NCBI GenBank assembly: GCA_041484525.1
Contig: JBGPHT010000109.1
Location: 1-25,238 of the forward strand
Direction: 5' to 3'
Source: JBGPHT01 sp041484525
GTDB taxonomy: Bacteria > Acidobacteriota > Terriglobia > Bryobacterales > Bryobacteraceae
DNA: 25,238 nucleotides
Shown: in pieces, positions 7,560 to 16,992 of the stretch
Layout: each line of letters begins with the position of its first letter
How positions within the stretch are numbered: position 1 is the stretch's first letter
The notes under the pieces: generated by a model
What the model was told of the DNA's origin: nothing
What the model saw: the letters and a program-made list of their open reading frames with translations, nothing else
Databases searched by the model: none
Position numbers and translations under genes: made by a program

Positions 7560-8879
7560 ATGGGTTTGGTCAAAATGGGAAACGTCATCATCCTGGGATC
7601 GCAGTGGGGAGACGAGGGCAAGGGGAAAATTGTCGATCTTTTCTCCGGCCACTTCGACATTGTGGCGCGCTATCAGGGCGGGCACAACGCGGGGCACACC
7701 GTCTTCATCGGTGAGAAGAAGTACGTTCTGAAGCTGATCCCGAGCGGCATTCTGCGGCCGGGGAAGAAGGCGGTCATCGGCAACGGAGTGGTCATCGACC
7801 CGGCGGCGCTGTTTGCGGAGATGGACATGCTGCAAGCGGCGGGCGTGGAGGTGATGGGCAATCTCTTCATCAGCAACCGCGCGCACGTGGTATTTCCTGC
7901 GCACCGCCTGATGGAGAAGATGTCGGAAGGGCGCCCCGGCCGGATTGCGATCGGCACCACCGGGCGCGGCATCGGCCCCTGCTACGAGGACAAGACGGGC
8001 CGCCGCGGAATTCGCATCGCCGACCTTCTCAACCCGGAATTCTTCCGCGCGCAGTACGACTCCGTGATGGAGGAGAAGGTGACGATCGCGAAGTCGCTCG
8101 GCATCTACGAAGAGATCGATTTCCGCGGCATCCGCGACGAGTACGAGACGTTCGCGGAGCGCCTCCGGCCCATGGTCTGCGACACCTCGGTGCTGCTGAA
8201 CCAGGCGATCCGCGAGGGTAAGAAGGTTCTGTTCGAGGGCGCGCAGGGCACCATGCTCGACGTCGACCACGGGACGTATCCTTTCGTGACGTCATCGAGC
8301 GCGAGCGCCGGCGGGGCCTGCACCGGCACCGGTGTCGCGCCCACGCGGATCAGCGGCACGATCGGGGTTTCGAAGGCGTACATCACGCGCGTGGGCGCGG
8401 GTCCGTTCCCGACCGAGGCGCTGGACGGCGCGGGCGACCGCATCCGCCAGCGAGGGAATGAATTTGGCTCCGTCACGGGACGGCCGCGGCGCTGCGGGTG
8501 GTTCGACGTGCCGCTGATGCGCTACACGGCGACGATCAACGGCTTCGACAGCCTGGTGGTCACGAAGTTGGACGTGCTCGACGAGTTCGACAAGATCCAG
8601 GTCTGCGTGGGGTACCGCTCGGGCAAGCAGGAGATCACGGGCATGCCGGCCACCGTCGCGGAGATCGAGAAGATCGAGCCGGTGTACGAGTGCCTGCCCG
8701 GGTGGGGCGCGCCCACGTTCGGCATCTCGACCTATGACGAGCTGCCTGCGAAGGCGAAGGATTACCTGGCGTTTCTGGAGAGCCGCACGGGCGTGGAGGT
8801 CGGCTGCATTTCCACGGGGCCCGAGCGCAACCAGACGATCGTGCGGGCCGGCTCGCGCTTTGAGAAACTCGTCACATGA
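7560..8879 (+). CDS. purA: Adenylosuccinate synthetase
   Basis: Catalyses GTP-dependent joining of IMP and aspartate to adenylosuccinate, the first committed step to AMP, in the cytoplasm. 439 residues from 7560, or 434 from an in-frame ATG at 7575; the second start matches the usual N-terminus (MGNVIILG) better. Family motifs are complete: the GTP loop GSQWGDEGKGK, the NAGH motif, TTGRGIGPCYEDK, EGAQGTMLDVDHGTYPFVTSS (IMP/GTP binding), GAGPFPTE, GRPRRCGWFD and the C-terminal STGPERNQTI. Neither start has a convincing Shine-Dalgarno; TATACG and TAAAAT boxes lie directly upstream (7545-7557). The single copy and full motifs suggest it is the functional enzyme. Confidence 0.97.
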   Translation: MGLVKMGNVIILGSQWGDEGKGKIVDLFSGHFDIVARYQGGHNAGHTVFIGEKKYVLKLIPSGILRPGKKAVIGNGVVIDPAALFAEMDMLQAAGVEVMGNLFISNRAHVVFPAHRLMEKMSEGRPGRIAIGTTGRGIGPCYEDKTGRRGIRIADLLNPEFFRAQYDSVMEEKVTIAKSLGIYEEIDFRGIRDEYETFAERLRPMVCDTSVLLNQAIREGKKVLFEGAQGTMLDVDHGTYPFVTSSSASAGGACTGTGVAPTRISGTIGVSKAYITRVGAGPFPTEALDGAGDRIRQRGNEFGSVTGRPRRCGWFDVPLMRYTATINGFDSLVVTKLDVLDEFDKIQVCVGYRSGKQEITGMPATVAEIEKIEPVYECLPGWGAPTFGISTYDELPAKAKDYLAFLESRTGVEVGCISTGPERNQTIVRAGSRFEKLVT

Positions 8880-8927
8880 CGCTTGCCGCAGCGGCCGTGC
8901 GTTGAAACCCGGCGCGAACCCCGTCCG

Positions 8928-8933
8928 TACAAT
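8928..8933 (+). promoter_or_regulatory. Putative -10 box before the GTG start at 8938
   Basis: TACAAT lies 4 bases before the GTG start of the following gene, in the 58-bp gap after purA. No Shine-Dalgarno is seen. It fits the leaderless pattern found elsewhere in the window. Confidence 0.35.
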
Positions 8934-8937
8934 AGGT

Positions 8938-9756
8938 GTGCGTTGTTTGACGGCATTTCTCTGTCTGGCGCCGATCCTGAGCGCCCAGGATCCGCGTGAG
9001 ATCGTGCGGCGTTCGGTGGAGCTGGATCGAAGGAACACAGAGATCTCGCGCAATTACACGTACATCGAGCGGCAGGAAGAACGCGAATTCGACGGTTCGG
9101 GGAAGGTGAAGAACGTCGAAGTCCACACGTACGATGTGACCAAGCTGGAGGGGTCGCCGTACCGCCGGCTGGTGGCCCTCAACGACAAGCCGCTATCGCG
9201 GCAGGATCAAAAAAAGGAAGAGGAGAAGCTGCGGAAGAGCATCGAGGACCGGAAGAAGGAGACTCCGGAAACGCGCCAGCAAAGGATTGCCGACTGGCAC
9301 CGCAAGCAGGAGAAGCAACGCGAACCGCTGCGGGAGTTGCCCGATGCGTTCGATTTCCGGCTGCTGCGGGAAGAGGCGATCAACGGCGGTGAGACGTGGG
9401 TGATCGACGCTACGCCGAAGCCCGGTCGCAAACCCAGGGCGCAGAGCGCGTTCTTTCTTCCAAAAGTGAAGGCGCGATTCTGGATCGACAGGACAGATTA
9501 CCAGTGCGTGAAGCTGGAAATGGAGACGCTGGATACGGTCACCCTGGGCGGCGTTTTGGTGAGATTGGCGAAGGGCTCGCACCTGACGATGGAGCAAACG
9601 CGCGTCAACAACGAGGTGTGGCTGCCGAAGCGGATCATGCTGGCGGGCTCGGTGCGCCTGCTGCTGTTGAAGAAGGTGCACGGGCAATTGGAATACTCGT
9701 ACAGCGACTACAAGAAGTTTCAAACCGACTCGCGCATCGTTTCCATAGGCCAATAG
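8938..9756 (+). CDS. Secreted protein of unknown function, LolA/outer-membrane-lipoprotein-sorting-like
   Basis: A 272-residue protein. The GTG at 8938 is chosen because it begins a signal peptide (MRCLTAFLCLAPILSAQ); an ATG further upstream would lie inside purA. After the signal come REIVRRSVELDRRN and NYTYIERQEEREFD. A highly charged, Lys/Glu-rich coiled-coil-like stretch follows at about 85-135, then a beta-rich region (TWVIDATPKPG, KARFWIDRTDYQCVKLEME, YSDYKKFQTDSRI). The last part resembles LolA/LolB-fold proteins, which bind lipid or lipoprotein in the periplasm; this is a fold-level impression only. Its stop is 8 bp from the stop of the convergent glycosyltransferase. Confidence 0.7.
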   Translation: MRCLTAFLCLAPILSAQDPREIVRRSVELDRRNTEISRNYTYIERQEEREFDGSGKVKNVEVHTYDVTKLEGSPYRRLVALNDKPLSRQDQKKEEEKLRKSIEDRKKETPETRQQRIADWHRKQEKQREPLRELPDAFDFRLLREEAINGGETWVIDATPKPGRKPRAQSAFFLPKVKARFWIDRTDYQCVKLEMETLDTVTLGGVLVRLAKGSHLTMEQTRVNNEVWLPKRIMLAGSVRLLLLKKVHGQLEYSYSDYKKFQTDSRIVSIGQ

Positions 9757-9764
9757 CGGGCCGT

Positions 9765-11039
9765 TCACCGGGTGGTTGCGGAAACATCGAGGCGGTGCGC
9801 CGCGCCGTCCCACGTCAACATTGCGACACGCCCGTGGAGTGATTGCGCCGCCGGGTCGTCCATCGCATGGACGTTCAGTTCGCTCTTGTTGAGGAAATAT
9901 TTCAGCGCACCCTCGATGCCCCACTGGTGAAATCCCTCAGGCGCGCCGGAAAAGATCCAGGCGTCGATGGGCGGTGCGGAATTCACGAACGCGCCGGCGG
10001 TCGTCATCCACGTGCGGACGTCGGCGTCGCGCGCCAGAGTCTGGCTGCGGCTCGAGCGCAGCTCGCGATAGTCCACCGGGAGCCAGAGCGCGAAGAACAG
10101 CGCGACCCAGAGCGGACGGCAGATCGTGGGGAGGCCCGTCAGCGCGATGGCGAGGCCGATGAACGGGACGTAGCAATAGGCGCTGAAGAGCCGGCCGGGG
10201 AGAAACAGCAGGGGCAGGAAAAAGATCCCGAGCATCGCGAGACCGAACCAGGTGCGCCGATTGCGCGCCGTGAGGGCCAACACGACCACCGCGAAGCCGG
10301 CATACGGAACCAGAAAGATGCGTCCGGCGTAATACGAGCCGGTCTTCCACAATGCGTCGAGCGTGAAGCGGAACGTGTAGTCGTTGTCCTGGTTGGGGTT
10401 CCTCAGCAGGCCCTGCAGTCCGAACGAAAGCGATGCCAGGAAGAACGCGATGAGCGGCTTCCAGCGTCGATTGCCGAACCAGAATTCGTAACACGCCAGC
10501 ACTACGGGAAGCATCACGGCGAGTTCCTTCGACTTGTACGCCAGCCAGAATGCGAGGAAGCTCAGCACCCAGCGGCCGCGCGCGTAGAGCAGCAGGCTCG
10601 CCAGCGAGAACGTGGCGCAGAGCAGATCGAAGACGTACATCGGCTTCCACAGGCAGTCGAAGAGCGCCATGTGGAGACCGAAGAAGAGGCAGGCCGCGGC
10701 GGCTGCAAGTGGGGGTGCGCCGAGACGCCGCGCCAGCAGCCAGAGCAGCCACACGTTCAGCAAGTGAATGACGTGAATCACGGCCACGTAGCCGGGGAAG
10801 TGGAGGCCAAACGCCGACTCGGTGGCGTGGAAATAGAAATGTCCCACGGGGCGGAAATTGTTGGGGAAGTAGCGTGGCGTAAGTGCGCCGGTCAAGTATT
10901 CCGTGGCGGGGAGGAAGCGGGTCCAGCTCACGTTGTCGATCTCGTCGTCCTGGAAGTAACCTTGATAGGCGGCGCGGTTGACGATCAAAAACAGCGCGCC
11001 GAAGGTCAGAAACAGAACGAGGCCGAGCCGTTTCGACAT
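9765..11039 (-). CDS. GT-C type membrane glycosyltransferase (GT39/PMT-like)
   Basis: A 424-residue integral membrane protein, probably transferring a sugar from a polyprenyl-phosphate donor outside the membrane. The start MSKRLGLVLFLTFGALFLIV at 11039 opens directly into the first membrane helix; a 44-residue upstream extension overlaps the divergent addB and is rejected. After helix 1 the loop carries QDDEID, the acidic motif that GT-C enzymes use for catalysis and metal binding. About nine or ten hydrophobic segments follow, then a soluble tail of about 90 residues (EGFHQWGIEGALKYFLNKSEL). Family assignment rests on topology and the acidic loop; donor and acceptor are unknown. It is divergent from addB with a gap of only some 20-50 bp. 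Confidence 0.75.
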   Translation of the reverse strand: MSKRLGLVLFLTFGALFLIVNRAAYQGYFQDDEIDNVSWTRFLPATEYLTGALTPRYFPNNFRPVGHFYFHATESAFGLHFPGYVAVIHVIHLLNVWLLWLLARRLGAPPLAAAAACLFFGLHMALFDCLWKPMYVFDLLCATFSLASLLLYARGRWVLSFLAFWLAYKSKELAVMLPVVLACYEFWFGNRRWKPLIAFFLASLSFGLQGLLRNPNQDNDYTFRFTLDALWKTGSYYAGRIFLVPYAGFAVVVLALTARNRRTWFGLAMLGIFFLPLLFLPGRLFSAYCYVPFIGLAIALTGLPTICRPLWVALFFALWLPVDYRELRSSRSQTLARDADVRTWMTTAGAFVNSAPPIDAWIFSGAPEGFHQWGIEGALKYFLNKSELNVHAMDDPAAQSLHGRVAMLTWDGAAHRLDVSATTR

Positions 11040-11088
11040 GCAGCAACCATTGTAAAGTAGAGTGAGTTCACCAACTCTCTTGCGCGTC

Positions 11089-13782
11089 ATGCATCTACTT
11101 ACTGGCCCCGCCGGGTCCGGCAAAACTACGTACGTCCTGGATCGTTTTCGCGACGCTCTCCGCGCCGGCAATCACGCCATCCGCCTGCTGGTGCCTACCG
11201 CCACTATGGAGCAGCATCTGCAGAATCGGCTGGCGCGCGAAGGCTTCGTTTTCCGCCGCGCGCTGGTGCAGACGCTGCACGCGTTCGTCGAGAACTGGGC
11301 AGGCGATGCGCCGCAGGTGGCCGACACGGTCCTGTACCTGATCGTGGAAGAGGCTGCGCGCCGCGTGAGCCGGACGGAGTTCGCGCGCGTGGTCCACATG
11401 CCGGGGTTCTGCGCCGCTCTCGCCCGCACCATCTCCGAGTTCTCGTCGGCTGGATGCGACAGTGCGCGGCTCGCGCGGTGCCTGCCCGATGCCCCGCTGT
11501 CGCCGGCCTTCCTGGCGGTGTATCAGGAAGTCGATCGCGCGCTGGAACGCCGCGGGTTCGCGATGCGTGCCAGGCGTCTCGAACGCGCCGCCGAGCGCAT
11601 TGAGCGCGATGGCACGGACGGGATCCGGTCGATCTGGCTGGATGGCTTCCACGCGCTGCCTGATCCGGAACTGCGCGTCATCCAGGCGCTGGGCGCACAC
11701 GCCGAGGTCACGCTGACGCTGGCGGATACAGATGCCACCGATGCGGTGCGGTCACGGCTCGTGCGGATGGGATTCCGCGAAGAGCGCACCACGCGCTCCC
11801 GGCCCGAGCCGGCCATGGCCGTAGTGCGCGCACCGGGAATCGAGCGCGAAGCCGAAGAGATCGCGCGCCGCATTCTGGAGCAGGCGGTGGCCGGCCGGCC
11901 GTTTCGCGAGATGGGCATTATCGTCCGCGCGCCCGAAATTTACGTGCCCATCCTGCGATCCACGCTGGAGCGCTTCGGCATCCCCGCGCGTTTCTACTTC
12001 GACGAAAAACTGGAACAGCACGCCGTGGTTCGGTTCCTGGCGGGCGCGATCGACGCCATGCTGTCGGGATGGGACCACGCGAAGACGCTGGCGCTGCTGC
12101 GGCTGGCGCCGCGTTTCGCCGACTCGAACGCACTCGACCGCTTCGATTTTCGGGTGCGGGAACAAGCGCCCGGCGCCGGGCTGGGCGAGTTGAAATCGCT
12201 GCTGGTCGGCGAGAATGGCCAGCCATCCGCGGGCGCGGAAGAACTCATCCACAAGTTGGATTCGCTGGCGGCGCTCGAGGAGTGGCGCGGTTTCACGCTG
12301 GCTCCGCTGGATTGGGCGCGCCGCTTCCGCACGCTGCGGAATCTCTTTCGGCCGGCAACTCTGGAACGGGCCACGGACGATCTGGTGATGCTTTGGCGCA
12401 GCCAGGCGCGCGTGCTCGAACTATTCGATGAGGTGCTTGACGAGACCGCGGCCGCGCTCGATGCCGGCAGCCTGCTCACGCTCGAGGAATTCTGGCGCGC
12501 GGCGAAATCGGTGCTGCGGCTGAAGCCGCTGCGGCTAAGGGACGAGCGGCGCAACGTGGTCCACGTGCTCAGCGCACCGGAGGCCCGGCAGTGGGTGCTG
12601 CCGGTGATCTTCGTGTGCGGAATGGTGGAGAAGCAGTTCCCGCAGATCCACCGGCAAGACCCGTTCTTTCCCGATGCCGCGCGCTGCCGGCTGAACGACG
12701 CCGGGGTCCGCGTCCGCACCGCCGTCGAGTTCGAACGCGAGGAGCGCGCGCTGTTCCACTCGGTCGCGAGCCGCGCCACTATGCTGGTGGCATTTTCGTA
12801 TCCGGAGTTCGACGCGCGCGGCGATCGCAACCTGCCGTCGCTCTTTCTGGACGAGGACCTGCTGCTGGCGGCTCAGGAGTCGCGGGCCGTGCGTCCCGCG
12901 CCGCGGCATACGCCGGCGCCCCGCGGACCCGTCGAAATCCGCGCGCCCGAGCTGCTCGAGTTTCTCCGCCAGCGCACGGCGCGCGTTTCCCCATCCGGAC
13001 TGGAGCGGTATCTGCAATGCGCGTTCCAGTATTTCGGATCGAGCACGCTGAGGCTGAAGACTGCGCCACCGCGGCCCGAGAAGCGGCTCAGTTTCCTGAT
13101 GCAGGGGAGCCTGGTCCACGAGGTGCTGGCAGCCTGGTACGCTTCGCGGCAATCGATTGAGCCGTTGTTCGAAAACATGTTTGCTGAGTGGTGCGAGAAG
13201 AATCGTATCCCGGTGTGTTACGAGACGGAGCGCCTCCGCAACTACATGCTGGAGGATCTGCGATACTTCGCCGCGGACGGGCAATGGCCGCGAGCCGGTT
13301 TCCAGTCGCGGACGGAGGAGAAGTTCCGGTTTCCGCTCGATGGCTCGATTGAAGTGTCGGGCAAGATCGACCGCCTGGATACGGGGCCGGACGGCCGCGC
13401 GTACGTGATCGACTACAAATACAGCCGCGCGGAAAAAACCAAGGAGAAGCTGACGAACGAGAATCTTTTGCAGGCGCCGCTTTATGTGATGGCCGCGGAA
13501 AAGGTGTTCGGCGTGCAGCCGGCCGGCATGTTTTATGTGGGCCTGAAGGGCGGAAAGGTGGTCTACGCGGGATGGAGCGAGACGGGCATGCTGGATAGTG
13601 TTCCCGTGCCGCCGAACTGGCTGGGCGATGCGGCGGAACGGTCGCTGCAGATCGTGAGCGAGATCCGCGCGGGGCGCATCGAAGTGGTGCCGGCGAATCC
13701 GGACAATTGCCGCTGGTGCGATTTCCGCGACGTGTGCCGCATCGAGGCCGAGCGTGCCGTCGGCATCGCGGAGGGCGCATGA
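11089..13782 (+). CDS. addB: AddB-like PD-(D/E)XK nuclease / inactivated helicase subunit
   Basis: Partner subunit of a double-strand-break-processing helicase-nuclease. From the ATG at 11089 it has 897 residues; an in-frame GTG at 11062 is the alternative. An intact Walker A loop (GPAGSGKTT, residues 6-14) begins the protein, as in AddB. A mid-protein VIFVCGMVEKQFPQ segment is also AddB-like. The C-terminal nuclease has D761 in KIDRLD and D775/K777 in IDYK. C644 (LQC) and a terminal C-X2-C-X5-C (C874, C877, C883) make up the iron-sulfur staple known from AddB and Cas4-type nucleases. The stop overlaps the addA start by ATGA, so the two are translationally coupled. Sequence is too divergent to exclude another AddB-type family. 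Confidence 0.82.
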   Translation: MHLLTGPAGSGKTTYVLDRFRDALRAGNHAIRLLVPTATMEQHLQNRLAREGFVFRRALVQTLHAFVENWAGDAPQVADTVLYLIVEEAARRVSRTEFARVVHMPGFCAALARTISEFSSAGCDSARLARCLPDAPLSPAFLAVYQEVDRALERRGFAMRARRLERAAERIERDGTDGIRSIWLDGFHALPDPELRVIQALGAHAEVTLTLADTDATDAVRSRLVRMGFREERTTRSRPEPAMAVVRAPGIEREAEEIARRILEQAVAGRPFREMGIIVRAPEIYVPILRSTLERFGIPARFYFDEKLEQHAVVRFLAGAIDAMLSGWDHAKTLALLRLAPRFADSNALDRFDFRVREQAPGAGLGELKSLLVGENGQPSAGAEELIHKLDSLAALEEWRGFTLAPLDWARRFRTLRNLFRPATLERATDDLVMLWRSQARVLELFDEVLDETAAALDAGSLLTLEEFWRAAKSVLRLKPLRLRDERRNVVHVLSAPEARQWVLPVIFVCGMVEKQFPQIHRQDPFFPDAARCRLNDAGVRVRTAVEFEREERALFHSVASRATMLVAFSYPEFDARGDRNLPSLFLDEDLLLAAQESRAVRPAPRHTPAPRGPVEIRAPELLEFLRQRTARVSPSGLERYLQCAFQYFGSSTLRLKTAPPRPEKRLSFLMQGSLVHEVLAAWYASRQSIEPLFENMFAEWCEKNRIPVCYETERLRNYMLEDLRYFAADGQWPRAGFQSRTEEKFRFPLDGSIEVSGKIDRLDTGPDGRAYVIDYKYSRAEKTKEKLTNENLLQAPLYVMAAEKVFGVQPAGMFYVGLKGGKVVYAGWSETGMLDSVPVPPNWLGDAAERSLQIVSEIRAGRIEVVPANPDNCRWCDFRDVCRIEAERAVGIAEGA
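13770..13775 (+). promoter_or_regulatory. Ribosome binding site of addA
   Basis: ggaggg sits 3 bases before the ATG at 13779, inside the last codons of addB. It supports the 13779 start over a longer frame from 13707. Confidence 0.7.
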
Positions 13783-16700
13783 CGCAGTTCACGGCCGATC
13801 AGTTGGACGCGGTCGATATTTCGAAGCGTCAAATGGATGCGTGCGTGGTGGCCGGCCCCGGTTCGGGCAAGACAACGGTGCTCGTCGAGTATTTCAAGCG
13901 GCTGGTGGAGGCTGGCGTGGACCCGCTCCGCATTTTGGCGATCACGTTCACCGAGAAGGCCGCGGGCAACATGCGCAAGAAGCTGGCGGAGACCTTCCAG
14001 GAAGATTCCGAACAGCGCGCCCGACTGGAGCGCGCGTGGGTCTCGACTGTTCACGGCTTCTGCGGGCGGTTGCTGCGGGAGAACGCGGTCTTTGCGGGCG
14101 TGGATCCCGAGTTCGACGTGGCCGACGAGCGGGAATCCTGGCGCATGCAGCAGGAGTCGATGACGGCGGCCATGGAGTCGCTTTTCACCGAGCATCCAGC
14201 GGCCGTGCGCGGGTTGATCCGCGGACTGTCGTCGCCCGAGTTCGAAGAATCGGTGCTCTCCGCCTATGACGCCATGCGTGGTGCCGGCATGCGCATCGAC
14301 GAACTGGCCGCGATCCCGGCGCCCGCGGGTGTGACGGTGGAGCAGATCGCGGCGACAGTCGAGGCCCTGAGGCAGGAGTCTTTGAGCGCCTGGAAACCCG
14401 AGCAGAAGGATCATCTCGAGGGCGTGCTCGAAGGCGCGGAAAGGATCGTGACGGCATACGAGGCTGGCCCGGGCGAAGGGCTTCGGGAGATCGAGAACTT
14501 TTCCCTCAATCTCCGGAAGTGCAAGAGCGGCACGGGGGCGTACATTCTGGCGACGCGGCTGAGAGACGCAATCAAAGATGCCAAATACACATTGTTGACG
14601 GAGTTCTATGCGCCGCAGAGGAAGCTGCTGATCGACGTACTCCGGCGCTTCGACCAGCGGTACCGCGAGCGCAAGCGGCAAGCCGGCGCGCTCGATTTCG
14701 CCGACCTCGAAGAGTACACGGTGCGGCTCCTCGAAGACCATCCGGACACGCGGGCTCGATTGCAGGCCCAGTTCGACCACATCCTGATGGATGAATTTCA
14801 GGACACGAACGGCCAGCAGGCGCGGCTGCTGAAGCTGATCCGCCCGCCCGACCGCTTCTATGCGGTGGGAGACATCAACCAGTCCATTTTCGGATTCCGC
14901 CACGCCGAGCCGCAGGGATTTTCGGAGTATCGCGACGAGATCGAGCGCAGCGGCCAGCACCTGGTGCGCCTGGTGGATAATTTCCGCAGCCGCCCGCAGA
15001 TTCTGAGCGCAGTGGAAACCATCATGGCGGGCGCCCACGGGATCGAGGCGCGCGGCCTCGTCGCCTCACGGCAATTCGACGATGACCGCGATTTGTGCGT
15101 CGAGCTGATCGCAGGGTTGGTTTCGGACGAGCCCATCTCCGTCGAAGCCAGGAATGTCGCGCACCGAATTGTTGAGTTGTTGGCGGAGGGCTTCGCGTAC
15201 AAGGACATCGCTGTGCTGGTGCGCAACACGGAGGTCCTCGCCGATTTTTCGGCGGCCTTCGACGAGGCTGGCATTCCCTACCTGGTGAACCGCGGCCGCG
15301 GCTTCTACGACACGCGCGAAGTGAACGACCTTACCCACTTGCTGCGCGTCCTGGCGAATCCGCGAGACGAAATCAGCCTCGCCACGGTGTTACGGTCGCC
15401 GCTGGTCGAGGCGTCCGACGAAGCGCTGCTGCAGTTGCGCGTCATGGGCGAGAACATCGGGGCATCGCTGATGAGGCTCGCGCCCGAGCAGGCTGCGGGT
15501 TTCGACGCTTCCGATTTCGACAAGCTGGCGCGCTTCCGCAACCACTTGCGCGGGTGGCGCGTGCGCCGCGAGTATGTGTCGTTCGACCGCTTGCTGCTGG
15601 CGGCGATGGACGACTGCGGATACCACTCGCGTGCAGGCTCGCGCGCCGCGGGCAACATCGACAAGTTCCTGGCGCAGGCGCGAGACGCCTCAATCCGCAT
15701 GTCGCTCGACGAGTTCGTGGAGGAACTGGCGATGGTCCGCGAGTCCAACCCGCGCGAGCCGGATGCGCCGCCGGAGGATTCGGCCGACGCGGTGAAGGTG
15801 ATGACGGTCCATTCCGCCAAGGGACTGGAGTTCCCCGTGGTGTTTGTGGCGGCGCTGCAGAAGGGTGTGGAATCGAATCCTCCGGTGGTGGCATTCTCGC
15901 GGCAGTACGGTCTGGGCGCGCGCTGGCGCAACCCGGCGAAGCGCGAGGACAAGGACGACCGCTTCCAGCACGCGATCCGCGAGGAACGCAAGAGTCGCGA
16001 ATCGGATGAAAGCGACCGCCTGCTTTACGTCGCTATGACGCGCGCCGAGGAGCACCTGGTCCTGAGCTTCACGCACAACGGAAAGAAGACGCAGAACTGG
16101 GCGCAGTTGATTGTCGAGCGCCTGGGCGTGGACCCCGATGCGACCCACGAGGAGATCGTGACGCATACCGCTCCCGACGGCAAAGAGTGGAAACTGCGTG
16201 TGGTCGTTACGGACCGGGCGCCGGAGTTGGTCGCGAGCGGGACGTCCGGGCAGGCCGATGACCCTACGGAGTTGCTGCCTGCGCCCGCCGTCTCCGACCA
16301 ACAGGACACGAACGCGACCGTGACGGCGCTGGCTCGATTCGCGCACTGCCCGCGGCAATACTTCCTGGCTCACTATCTGGGATTCGAGGGACGGCTACGC
16401 CACTGGAACGAGGCGGAGGAGAAGGCAGAGTTGGCGGCCAACGAACTGGGCACGCAGGTCCACCATCTGCTCGCCGGCAAGGCGGCGCCCGACCCCGATC
16501 CGGAGGCGGCGCGACTCGCGGCCGTCTTCCACCAGAGCCCTCTCGGTCGGCGCGCTGCACAATCCACACGAATCGAGCGCGAGTTCGATTTCCTGCTGGC
16601 GGTGGAAGACCTGGTGATCCGCGGACAGGTGGACCTATGGTTCGAAGAGGGCGGGGAACTGCTGCTGGTGGACTACAAGACGGACAAGGTCACTGCGCAG

Positions 16701-16991
16701 GAAGCGCGCGAGCGCGCGCAGGAATACGCGCTGCAATTGCGGCTCTATGCGATGGCAGTGGAGCGCGTCGTGGGGCGTCCGGTGGCTCGAGCGTGCCTGC
16801 ACTTTCTGCGGCCCAACACCGTGGTGGAGGTGGACCTGACGCCATCCCTGCTGGATTCACCGGAGCAGATCGCGCGCGACTTTCAGGCGGCGCAAGCGGC
16901 GCTGGAATTTCCGTTAAGCGAGGGGCCGCATTGCCAGCGGTGTCCGTTCTACCGCGACTTGTGCCCGGCTGGGCAGGGGCGCGATGTATAA
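13779..16991 (+). CDS. addA: AddA-like UvrD-family helicase with C-terminal PD-(D/E)XK nuclease
   Basis: A 1070-residue superfamily 1A helicase-nuclease that would unwind and trim double-strand DNA ends for RecA loading. Helicase motifs in order: Walker A AGPGSGKTT (25-33), ITFTEKAAGNM, STVHGFC, DEFQD (338-342), YAVGDINQSIFGFR, NFRSRPQIL, MTVHSAKGLEFPVVF and LYVAMTRAEEHL. The nuclease has D952 (GQVDLW) and D965/K967 (VDYK). Unusually, this subunit also carries a four-cysteine set: C857 in FAHCPRQYF and C1052-X2-C1055-X6-C1062 near the C-terminus, as expected for an iron-sulfur staple. The start overlaps the addB stop (ATGA); the stop overlaps the antitoxin ATG by one base (TAATG). Confidence 0.9.
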   Translation: MTQFTADQLDAVDISKRQMDACVVAGPGSGKTTVLVEYFKRLVEAGVDPLRILAITFTEKAAGNMRKKLAETFQEDSEQRARLERAWVSTVHGFCGRLLRENAVFAGVDPEFDVADERESWRMQQESMTAAMESLFTEHPAAVRGLIRGLSSPEFEESVLSAYDAMRGAGMRIDELAAIPAPAGVTVEQIAATVEALRQESLSAWKPEQKDHLEGVLEGAERIVTAYEAGPGEGLREIENFSLNLRKCKSGTGAYILATRLRDAIKDAKYTLLTEFYAPQRKLLIDVLRRFDQRYRERKRQAGALDFADLEEYTVRLLEDHPDTRARLQAQFDHILMDEFQDTNGQQARLLKLIRPPDRFYAVGDINQSIFGFRHAEPQGFSEYRDEIERSGQHLVRLVDNFRSRPQILSAVETIMAGAHGIEARGLVASRQFDDDRDLCVELIAGLVSDEPISVEARNVAHRIVELLAEGFAYKDIAVLVRNTEVLADFSAAFDEAGIPYLVNRGRGFYDTREVNDLTHLLRVLANPRDEISLATVLRSPLVEASDEALLQLRVMGENIGASLMRLAPEQAAGFDASDFDKLARFRNHLRGWRVRREYVSFDRLLLAAMDDCGYHSRAGSRAAGNIDKFLAQARDASIRMSLDEFVEELAMVRESNPREPDAPPEDSADAVKVMTVHSAKGLEFPVVFVAALQKGVESNPPVVAFSRQYGLGARWRNPAKREDKDDRFQHAIREERKSRESDESDRLLYVAMTRAEEHLVLSFTHNGKKTQNWAQLIVERLGVDPDATHEEIVTHTAPDGKEWKLRVVVTDRAPELVASGTSGQADDPTELLPAPAVSDQQDTNATVTALARFAHCPRQYFLAHYLGFEGRLRHWNEAEEKAELAANELGTQVHHLLAGKAAPDPDPEAARLAAVFHQSPLGRRAAQSTRIEREFDFLLAVEDLVIRGQVDLWFEEGGELLLVDYKTDKVTAQEARERAQEYALQLRLYAMAVERVVGRPVARACLHFLRPNTVVEVDLTPSLLDSPEQIARDFQAAQAALEFPLSEGPHCQRCPFYRDLCPAGQGRDV

Positions 16992-16992
16992 T
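16987..16992 (+). promoter_or_regulatory. Putative internal -10 box of the toxin-antitoxin pair
   Basis: A perfect TATAAT spans the addA stop codon. A GTG that starts the conserved antitoxin sequence (KRTQLYL) begins at 17000, 7 bases after it. No matching -35 box at normal spacing. It could give the TA genes their own promoter. Confidence 0.4.

Noticed and set aside
9843..11060. A 405-codon open frame antisense to the GT-C glycosyltransferase
   Set aside because: Composition is Glu/Arg/Gln-rich mirror sequence; the opposite strand has clear membrane helices and an acidic catalytic loop.
11040..11171. 44-residue N-terminal extension of the glycosyltransferase
   Set aside because: It overlaps the start of divergent addB and precedes the natural first membrane helix.
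13707..13778. Longer N-terminus for addA
   Set aside because: The extension is frame-shifted addB sequence. The ATG at 13779 has a Shine-Dalgarno and the usual ATGA overlap.
13563..15038. A 491-codon open frame antisense to addB/addA
   Set aside because: It crosses the junction of two conserved genes on the other strand and carries no recognisable domain.
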